From CAJQQY01 sp964352225 (GTDB taxonomy: Bacteria; Bacteroidota; Bacteroidia; Chitinophagales; Saprospiraceae), in contig CAYGRM010000447.1 of assembly GCA_964352225.1 (NCBI GenBank), positions 1-5,074 on the forward strand: a DNA stretch of 5,074 bases, given 5' to 3'. Under the pieces are notes generated by a model. That model did not search any database. It was not told where the DNA came from and was given only the letters and a program-made list of their open reading frames with translations. The translations under genes and the position numbers were made by a program. This document shows, piece after piece, positions 1-5,074 of this stretch; the first letter of the stretch is position 1; the number at the start of each line of letters is the position of its first letter.

Positions 1-867
1 GTCTTAAATTTATCCCAATTATATGGAAATGGGTTGCGCTTGGAAGAAATGAAACAAGTGCTTAGATTTCAGAATGATTTTAATGCTCAAGTTCAAAAGG
101 CACATCCAGATAAATTCACTTGTGGCTTTGTGGTGCACTCAGGTTTTATTCGAGGTGCACTTTGGGAAATGGAAAGGTGCGTCGAAAAACTAGGATTAAA
201 AGTTTTATGTTTGCCAACCCATTTTATGGATTCAATAGGAACGTGGCGATCGATTTTTGATCAAGACATTGAACCCATTTTAGAGTTGGCTAACAAGTAT
301 AAACTGGCGGTAGAAATACATCCTTATGATGGTGAAAAATTTATCAATCTAGAAAATACTGCTTGGCGATTTCATTTGATTTGGATGCTTGCTCAATGTG
401 CAGATGCTTATCATTTTTTTACCTTAAAAGGTTATCAAGAAAAATATCCAGACATAAGAGTTTGCTTTGCTCATGGAGGGCAATTAACTCAAATGAATTT
501 AGGAAGAAGGATTCAAGGATTTGATGGAAGACCAGATTTATTTGAAGGAATGACTCATCCTAGGAAAGCCATCGGTCATCCAAATATTTTCTTTGATACC
601 TTAGTGCATGATACTTTTTCTTTGGAATTAATGGTAAAAAGAATGGGAGGAACGGATCAAATTTTAGTCGGATTAGATGATCCTTATCCTTTGGGAGAAA
701 TGGAAAGTACCCCCCAATCTTCCTATCCTGGAAAAATTTTGGATCTTGCAGTTGATCAAAAAATTATTACTAAAAAACAGCATCAGGAAATGTGGGAAAA
801 TAATGTCTTGAAATGGCTAGGGGCTGAGCAAGATGATTCATTAAAAGCAAGATTGAAAATACAATAA
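1..867 (+). CDS. 2-amino-3-carboxymuconate-6-semialdehyde decarboxylase (ACMSD), 5' end cut by window edge
   Basis: This amidohydrolase-fold, metal-dependent cytosolic enzyme decarboxylates 2-amino-3-carboxymuconate-6-semialdehyde to 2-aminomuconate-6-semialdehyde, steering the pathway away from quinolinate. The frame is open from base 1, giving 288 residues. An in-frame TTG at 34 should not be taken as the start, because the N-terminal HxH metal motif of the family would then be missing; it must lie upstream (roughly 50-70 residues absent, judged from recalled family lengths of about 330-340). Counting from base 1, visible motifs are EIHPYDG (H107, metal ligand), CFAHGG (H158, catalytic), LGRRIQGFDGRPDL (168-181, with an Arg where the family has a substrate-binding Arg) and GLDDPYPLGE (D226, metal ligand). 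The 51-residue gap between the two histidines matches the Pseudomonas enzyme as I recall it. The stop codon directly abuts the kynureninase start. The family call is strong; specificity for ACMS is supported by the neighbours. Confidence 0.93.
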   Translation, partial: VLNLSQLYGNGLRLEEMKQVLRFQNDFNAQVQKAHPDKFTCGFVVHSGFIRGALWEMERCVEKLGLKVLCLPTHFMDSIGTWRSIFDQDIEPILELANKYKLAVEIHPYDGEKFINLENTAWRFHLIWMLAQCADAYHFFTLKGYQEKYPDIRVCFAHGGQLTQMNLGRRIQGFDGRPDLFEGMTHPRKAIGHPNIFFDTLVHDTFSLELMVKRMGGTDQILVGLDDPYPLGEMESTPQSSYPGKILDLAVDQKIITKKQHQEMWENNVLKWLGAEQDDSLKARLKIQ

Positions 868-2160
868 ATGAATAACGTTAACATTAATACCATTCCAACT
901 TTTAAAAACTCTATAGATTTTGCCAGAGCAATGGATCAAAAAGATCCAATGCGAAAATTTAGAAATGAGTTTCATTTGCCGATGCAAAAGTCTGGTGAAC
1001 CATATGTTTATCTCTGTGGAAACTCCCTAGGACTGCAACCCAAATCAACTCGAAAGGCCATTGAGCAAGAGCTAACCGATTGGGAAAACTATGGCGTGGA
1101 AGGACATTTTCATGCTAAGAATCCGTGGATGCCCTACCATGAATTTTTGACAAATGCCATGGCAAAGGTAGTGGGAGCCAAACCAATTGAGGTAGTGGTG
1201 ATGAATACCCTTTCAGTCAATTTACACTTGATGATGGTATCCTTCTATCGACCAACCAAAGCAAGGAATAAAATTCTAATTGAGTTTGATGCTTTTCCCT
1301 CTGATAAATATGCTGTAGAATCTCAAATCAAATATCATGGCTATGATCCAAAGGAAAGTTTGATCGAGTTAAAAGCTCGGAAAGGCGAGGAACTAATTCG
1401 AATGGAAGATATCGAAAAAGTAATCGAAGAGCAAGGAGACGAGATTGCCTTAATTATGTTGGGAAATACCAATTACTACACAGGACAGTTTTTTGACATG
1501 AAAAAAATCACTCGATTAGGTCATGCGAAAGGTTGTAAAGTTGGTTTTGATTGTGCACATGGGGCTGGAAATGTTGAGTTAAATTTACATGATTCAGGTG
1601 CTGATTTTGCAGTCTGGTGCAGTTATAAATATATCAATTCAGGGCCGGGAAGTTTAGGTGGTTGCTTCGTTCATGAACGACATGCGAATGATAAATCCTT
1701 GCCAAGGTTCGCAGGCTGGTGGGGGCATAATAAAGCTACTCGATTTGGCATGCGCGATGGATTTGATCCGATCCCGGGAGTAGAAAGTTGGCAATTGAGT
1801 AATCCCCCGATTTTGTCGATGGCGGCAATTTTGGCTTCACTAAAAATATTTGAAGAAGCGGGAATTTCGAATTTGCGAAAGAAAGCGATTCAATTAACGA
1901 GTTATCTGGAATTTTTAGTGGATGAAATTAACGACGATCGGATTAAAATAATTACGCCTCGAAATCCTCAAGAAAGAGGAAGTCAATTATCTATTCAAGT
2001 AAAAAATGCAGACAAAGCGCTTTTTGATAAAATAACTGAGAAAGGGGTAATTGCAGATTGGCGGGAGCCTGATGTAATTCGAATTGCACCTGTGGCTTTA
2101 TATAATTCTTTTGAAGATGTGTTCAAATTTGTAGAGATTTTGAAAAGTGAATTAAATTAA
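868..2160 (+). CDS. kynU: Kynureninase
   Basis: This PLP-dependent, fold-type I aminotransferase-like cytosolic enzyme hydrolyses 3-hydroxykynurenine (or kynurenine) to 3-hydroxyanthranilate (or anthranilate) and alanine. At 430 residues it is full length. Family landmarks run in order: YLCGNSLGLQP (48-58), NPWMPYHEF (85-93), the cofactor-phosphate region NTLSVNLHLMM (113-123), FPSDKYA (143-149), NTNYYTGQ (200-207), FDCAHGAGN (227-235, with D228 for the PLP pyridine nitrogen and H231), SYKYINSGPGSLGG (252-265, with K254 as the Schiff-base lysine), GWWGHN (283-288) and RIAPVALYNSFED (405-417). The D-H-K spacing (3 and 23 residues) matches human kynureninase as I recall it. The ATG at 868 immediately follows the ACMSD stop, and the protein reaches the conserved DPMRKFRNEF segment after about 25 residues, as expected, so this start is credible. 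There is no Shine-Dalgarno sequence; translation may be coupled to the upstream gene. The neighbouring KMO implies 3-hydroxykynurenine is the main substrate. Confidence 0.97.
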   Translation: MNNVNINTIPTFKNSIDFARAMDQKDPMRKFRNEFHLPMQKSGEPYVYLCGNSLGLQPKSTRKAIEQELTDWENYGVEGHFHAKNPWMPYHEFLTNAMAKVVGAKPIEVVVMNTLSVNLHLMMVSFYRPTKARNKILIEFDAFPSDKYAVESQIKYHGYDPKESLIELKARKGEELIRMEDIEKVIEEQGDEIALIMLGNTNYYTGQFFDMKKITRLGHAKGCKVGFDCAHGAGNVELNLHDSGADFAVWCSYKYINSGPGSLGGCFVHERHANDKSLPRFAGWWGHNKATRFGMRDGFDPIPGVESWQLSNPPILSMAAILASLKIFEEAGISNLRKKAIQLTSYLEFLVDEINDDRIKIITPRNPQERGSQLSIQVKNADKALFDKITEKGVIADWREPDVIRIAPVALYNSFEDVFKFVEILKSELN

Positions 2161-2162
2161 AA

Positions 2163-3518
2163 ATGAATAAAAACGAAAAAGTAATCATCATCGGAGCAGG
2201 ACTCTGTGGAACTTTATTAGCAGTTCGATTAGCCCAAAGAGGTTATCAAGTGAGCCTCCACGAGAAGCGTTCTGACATGCGAAAAGAAGATGTTGACGCA
2301 GGACGTTCCATTAATTTAGCCTTATCTAGCCGAGGATTAAAAGCACTAGAACGTGTTGGAATTAAGGAAGAAATATTAAAAGAATGTATTCCCATGCACG
2401 GTCGAATGATTCATCCATTAGGTGGTGAACCATTTCTTTCAAGGTATAGTGGAAGAGAAGAAGATTTTATCAATTCTGTTTCTAGAGGAGGGTTGAATAT
2501 GGCATTAATGGATGAGGCGGATAAGCTTCCCAATATTCAAATGCACTTTGAAAGTAATTGCACTCAGATCAATTTGGAAGAAGCTTCTGCCACCTTTAAA
2601 AATGGAGCAACTGGAGAAAGCTGGGAAGAAAAAGGAACAGTTGTGATCGGAACAGATGGCGCTGGTTCTGTAGTTAGAAGAGGTATGATGGGGCGAACTA
2701 CTCAACTCCTTTTTAACTATTCGCAAAATTTCCTCAGACATGGTTACAAAGAATTAAGTATTCACCCAAATGAAAAAGGGGAATGGAAGATTGAGAAAAA
2801 TGCTTTACATATTTTTCCAAGAGGGCAATTTATGATTATTGCTTTACCTAATCTAGATGGTAGTTTTACCTTAACGATGTTTCATCCATACGAAGGAGAA
2901 ATAGGTTTTAATAATTTAAACACCAAGGAAAAAGTAAAAGCATTTTTTGAAGAATATTTCCCTGAATTATTACCATACATTCCTCATTACTTAGAAGAGT
3001 TTTTTGAAAATCCAGTTGGTACTTTGGGAACCATAAAATGTTATCCTTGGCAAGCCTTCGGGAAAGCTTTAATTATGGGAGACGCTTCTCATGCTATTGT
3101 ACCATTTTATGGGCAAGGAATGAATGCATCATTTGAAGACGTTACGGTTTTTGATGAAATCCTAGATCAGTATGAAGGAGATTGGGGCAAGGTATTTCAT
3201 GAATTTCAAGAAGCAAGAGTGGAGAATGCCAATGCGATTGCAGATCTGGCTATTGATAATTTTACGGAAATGCAAGACCGAGTAGATGATGAAGATTTTA
3301 TGAAAAAAAGAAAATTAGAAATGCAGTTGGAACAAACATTTCCAGACTATTATTCTAAATATTCCTTGGTCACTTTTAAGCCTGATTTACCCTATTCACA
3401 TGCCATGAAATTAGGAAGAGCCCAAGATGATTTACTTTTAAAAATTTGTACGAATGGTGATTTAGAAAAATTATCCCTCGAGGAAATTCATCAAAAACTT
3501 AAAGAGTTACAAAACTAA
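2163..3518 (+). CDS. kmo: Kynurenine 3-monooxygenase (FAD-dependent)
   Basis: This class A flavoprotein hydroxylase converts L-kynurenine, NADPH and O2 to 3-hydroxykynurenine. It has 451 residues, the usual bacterial length. Motifs in order: the FAD Rossmann start IIGAGLCG (9-16) with E34 at the ribose-binding position, GRSINLALSSRG (47-58), GTDGAGSVVR (163-172, the DG motif), HIFPRGQFMIIALPN (216-230) and the second FAD motif MGDASHAIVPFYGQGMN (305-321). Residues matching the substrate pocket of the Pseudomonas fluorescens enzyme, as I recall it, are present with constant offset: R81 (GRMIH), Y95, F315, N366 (DNFTEM) and Y400 (KYSLVTF). These separate KMO from other flavin hydroxylases. No C-terminal membrane helix is seen, unlike the mitochondrial enzymes, so a soluble protein is expected. 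The gene starts 2 bp after kynureninase with no Shine-Dalgarno sequence. Its position after KynU is opposite to pathway order but consistent with co-expression. Confidence 0.97.
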   Translation: MNKNEKVIIIGAGLCGTLLAVRLAQRGYQVSLHEKRSDMRKEDVDAGRSINLALSSRGLKALERVGIKEEILKECIPMHGRMIHPLGGEPFLSRYSGREEDFINSVSRGGLNMALMDEADKLPNIQMHFESNCTQINLEEASATFKNGATGESWEEKGTVVIGTDGAGSVVRRGMMGRTTQLLFNYSQNFLRHGYKELSIHPNEKGEWKIEKNALHIFPRGQFMIIALPNLDGSFTLTMFHPYEGEIGFNNLNTKEKVKAFFEEYFPELLPYIPHYLEEFFENPVGTLGTIKCYPWQAFGKALIMGDASHAIVPFYGQGMNASFEDVTVFDEILDQYEGDWGKVFHEFQEARVENANAIADLAIDNFTEMQDRVDDEDFMKKRKLEMQLEQTFPDYYSKYSLVTFKPDLPYSHAMKLGRAQDDLLLKICTNGDLEKLSLEEIHQKLKELQN

Positions 3519-3531
3519 TAATTAAAAAAAA

Positions 3532-3945
3532 ATGGAAAGTAAAGTTCTTTCAGGTAAAGCACAACCACTAGGGAATTACCCACATGTAAAAAGGGTAGGG
3601 GACTTCATTTATGTTTCTGGCACTAGTAGTCGACGTCCAGATAATACTCATGTTGGAGCTACACAAAATGAAAATGGGGATTGGGAATTGGATATCCGGG
3701 CTCAAACAAAGGCCGTAATTGAGAATGTAAATACATTGTTACAAAGTCTTGGTGCTGATTTGAAAAATGTGATTGACATTACAACTTTCCTAGTTGATAT
3801 GAAAGATTTCAAAGGTTACAATGAAGTATATGGAACATTTTTCGATCATACTGGACCAACTCGTACGACGGTAGCTGTTCATCAGTTACCACATCCTAAT
3901 TTATTAATAGAAATAAAAGCAGTAGCTTACTTACCTATACCCTAA
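3532..3945 (+). CDS. RidA-family protein, probable 2-aminomuconate deaminase
   Basis: This small RidA/YjgF/YER057c-family protein of 137 residues probably forms a trimer with active sites between subunits, as the family does. Motifs: GDFIYVSGTSSRRPDNTHVG (23-42), the helix AQTKAVIENVNTLLQSLGA (57-75), PTRTTVAVHQLPHPNLLIEI (109-128) and KAVAYLP. R111 aligns with the family arginine that binds the substrate carboxylate (R105 of E. coli RidA), and E127 with its conserved glutamate. The SSRRPDN segment is, as I recall, typical of the 2-aminomuconate deaminase branch (AmnD/NbaF) rather than housekeeping imine deaminases. Its place in a kynurenine operon with ACMSD supports hydrolysis of 2-aminomuconate to 4-oxalocrotonate and ammonia; a general enamine/imine deaminase is the alternative. 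The gene starts 13 bp after KMO, with a run of eight A directly before ATG and no Shine-Dalgarno sequence. Confidence 0.88.
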   Translation: MESKVLSGKAQPLGNYPHVKRVGDFIYVSGTSSRRPDNTHVGATQNENGDWELDIRAQTKAVIENVNTLLQSLGADLKNVIDITTFLVDMKDFKGYNEVYGTFFDHTGPTRTTVAVHQLPHPNLLIEIKAVAYLPIP

Positions 3946-4013
3946 AACTACGCAACTATTTTTTGCCAATAAAAATATAAACCCATCGTTAAGAATAATA
4001 AATAAGGTTAGTT

Positions 4014-4616
4014 ATGAAAAAAATAAGTTTACTCCTCTTTCCTATATTATTTTCTTACCATTTTAGTTTTTCTCAGGTTGATCTAAAAGGAGGACTTTTT
4101 GCCTCGATTCCTTTTGGAATTTATGCTTCGGGTGAATATGGGGTTTATGATGATATAGGAATTGAGCTGGGTGTTATTTCTAATCCAGGAACTAATTTAG
4201 CGCAGTCATATGTATCAGGTACTGCCATTATGCTAAATGCTCGTTACTATTTCTCTCCAAGGTATGGTTTAGATCGATTTTATGCAGGTGTTTATATCAA
4301 GCCACATACATCTTTAGTTAAAGAGGAATTCACAAATTTCTTTTTCAATCCCTCCAGTTTCCCTTCCTCTGGTGGAATTTCTCCATCTAGTTCAACTTTT
4401 GAATATTCTAGAGATTCAGGGGTTGGAATAGGAATTATGTTTGGTAAAAAATTCGTAAGAAAGAATAATTATTTCTTTGATTTAAATATGGGATTTGGTA
4501 GAAATATCGGACGAAGAGTGTATGATCTTGATATTCCAGTTAGTATTTTTGGCAACAGAACTGGACGAATAGGATTTGATTTTCTCTATTCTATTGTTTT
4601 CGGATATAGGCTATAA
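4014..4616 (+). CDS. Secreted protein, probable outer-membrane beta-barrel, function unknown
   Basis: I do not recognise a specific family for this 200-residue protein. It begins with a clear type I signal peptide: MKK, a hydrophobic core (residues 4-17) and a likely cleavage after SFS (S20) before Q21, the common Bacteroidota pattern; no lipobox cysteine is present. The mature part is rich in Gly, Tyr and Phe and shows alternating hydrophobic/polar stretches suited to amphipathic beta strands, for example around 25-39, 48-55, 69-80, 88-95, 136-146, 152-162 and 186-200. It ends in an aromatic-rich strand (FDFLYSIVFGYRL), as small barrels do. Residues 107-129 form a Ser/Pro/Phe-rich stretch that could be a surface loop. 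An AAGG six bases before the ATG may be a weak ribosome site. It lies 68 bp after the RidA gene with no clear terminator or promoter, so read-through is possible but a separate unit is more likely. No functional link to tryptophan catabolism is visible. Confidence 0.75.
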   Translation: MKKISLLLFPILFSYHFSFSQVDLKGGLFASIPFGIYASGEYGVYDDIGIELGVISNPGTNLAQSYVSGTAIMLNARYYFSPRYGLDRFYAGVYIKPHTSLVKEEFTNFFFNPSSFPSSGGISPSSSTFEYSRDSGVGIGIMFGKKFVRKNNYFFDLNMGFGRNIGRRVYDLDIPVSIFGNRTGRIGFDFLYSIVFGYRL

Positions 4617-4783
4617 TTTTTAAGTTTAAGTAACTGGTCAATCTTAAAATCGCAATCATGCCTTCCAATTTCAAATAATATTTTTTGGCTATTGTTTGAG
4701 TTTCATTTTTATCATCTCCAAGTTTATTAATCAACAAACAATTTCGGTTCGTAGACAAATCCTGTGAACTTTTAAAATACGTC

Positions 4784-4854
4784 TTTACCACAAAGGCACA
4801 TAGGAAACTGTAATTGTTCTGAGGACTATGTTTTCTATGTGTCTAGGTGGTAAA
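4784..4854. repeat. Imperfect palindromic element, probably a dispersed intergenic repeat
   Basis: Two arms face each other: 4784-4808 (contains ACCACAAAGGCACATAG) and 4830-4854 (contains CTATGTGTCTAGGTGGT). They are 25 bases long with 21 complementary positions, and two of the four mismatches become G-U pairs if transcribed as plus-strand RNA. The loop is 21 bases. The arms are built from short ACATAG-like units; the right arm read in reverse has CACATAG followed by AAAACATAG. Similar ACCACAAAGGCACA palindromes are, as I recall, found in many copies between genes in Bacteroidota and other bacteria, sometimes linked to REP-associated transposases. The A-run after the right arm does not make a plus-strand terminator, and the other strand lacks a U-tract directly after the stem, so a mobile or REP-like element is preferred to a terminator. 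Confidence 0.72.
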
Positions 4855-4948
4855 AAAAGCTAATCTTATTTTGGAGTTCCTAAAACTCACGAGAATTGTC
4901 TAAGAGCTATAATTTCTTACTCCTTATTTCTTTTGATTTTAAAATATA

Positions 4949-4966
4949 TGTCAACGTAAATTGACA
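4949..4966. promoter_or_regulatory. Short dyad TGTCAA-N6-TTGACA, possible operator
   Basis: The sequence TGTCAA (4949-4954) is followed after six bases by its exact reverse complement TTGACA (4961-4966). A further GTCAA occurs at 4986-4990. Such a 6-6-6 layout can be a dimer-binding operator. TTGACA also happens to match the proteobacterial -35 consensus, but no matching -10 or Bacteroidota -7 element (TAnnTTTG) follows at the right distance. In such AT-rich DNA a 6-bp dyad can arise by chance. No gene it might control is inside the window. Confidence 0.22.
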
Positions 4967-5074
4967 AACCTATCCTTTTTTATTAGTCAATTGGATTTAT
5001 TAAAAAGTAAAAAGAAACAATCAAAGTGGGTTAAGTTATTAGCTTATTTTATGTTCTAAGAGACTGTTTTAAAT

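Larger units (their letters stand above)
4617..5074. other. Intergenic region without a convincing gene
   Basis: These 458 bases are very AT-rich and stop-dense in most frames. One minus-strand frame is open for 66 codons (4591-4791), but it begins at a GTG inside the palindromic repeat, runs into the end of the upstream gene and has no recognisable motif. I see no tRNA, structured RNA or strong rho-independent terminator. What stands out is the inverted repeat at 4784-4854, the short dyad at 4949-4966 and a possible insertion-sequence edge at the extreme right; each is described separately. Confidence 0.7.

Noticed and set aside
34..36. TTG as the start of the ACMSD gene
   Set aside because: The frame is open to base 1 and the family's N-terminal HxH metal site would be missing, so the gene is cut by the window edge rather than starting here.
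2505..2741. 78-codon minus-strand open frame within kmo
   Set aside because: It lies wholly inside the conserved kmo coding sequence, has a low-complexity Ser/Phe-rich translation with no motif, and is a shadow frame.
3957..3965. Possible Bacteroidota -7 box upstream of the barrel gene
   Set aside because: The sequence TATTTTTTG has three rather than two bases between TA and TTTG, and no TTG is seen at the expected -33 distance.
4618..4649. Possible terminator after the barrel gene (TTTTAAG ... CTTAAAA)
   Set aside because: The 7-bp stem has only one G-C pair, has an 18-base loop and lacks a following T-tract; it is too weak to call.
4591..4791. 66-codon minus-strand open frame
   Set aside because: It starts at GTG inside the palindromic repeat, overlaps the end of the barrel gene on the opposite strand, and shows no recognisable domain or ribosome site. 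A decayed gene fragment cannot be excluded.
4784..4854. Reading the palindrome as a rho-independent terminator or a CRISPR unit
   Set aside because: The stem is not followed by a T-run on either strand in the right position, and there is only one copy with no spacer array.

Overview
The window looks like a piece of a Bacteroidota chromosome, possibly a Cytophagia or Flavobacteriia member; the exact group is inference. The DNA is AT-rich (by eye below 40% GC). The internal genes start without a Shine-Dalgarno sequence behind A-rich leaders. The last protein has a typical Bacteroidota export signal, cleaved just before a glutamine. The intergenic repeat is of an AT-rich palindromic kind.

Bases 1-3945 hold four tightly packed plus-strand genes for tryptophan catabolism by the kynurenine route. 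In order they are: a 5'-truncated 2-amino-3-carboxymuconate-6-semialdehyde decarboxylase (ACMSD, 1-867), kynureninase (868-2160), kynurenine 3-monooxygenase (2163-3518) and a RidA-family protein resembling 2-aminomuconate deaminase (3532-3945). Spacers are 0, 2 and 13 bp, so this is almost certainly one operon that began upstream of the window. KMO makes 3-hydroxykynurenine and kynureninase converts it to 3-hydroxyanthranilate plus alanine. A dioxygenase not in this window would open the ring. ACMSD decarboxylates the product, a dehydrogenase also not seen would oxidise it to 2-aminomuconate, and the RidA-like protein would deaminate that. ACMSD together with a deaminase points to degradation to central metabolites rather than quinolinate/NAD synthesis.

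Bases 4014-4616 encode a small secreted protein that looks like an outer-membrane beta-barrel of unknown function. It lies 68 bp after the operon on the same strand.

Bases 4617-5074 carry no convincing gene. They contain an imperfect inverted repeat with 25-bp arms (4784-4854), probably a dispersed palindromic element, and a short dyad TGTCAA-N6-TTGACA (4949-4966). The last bases weakly resemble an insertion-sequence terminus. I found no RNA gene, CRISPR array, phage module or clearly new system; the main content is a well-known pathway in a compact arrangement.
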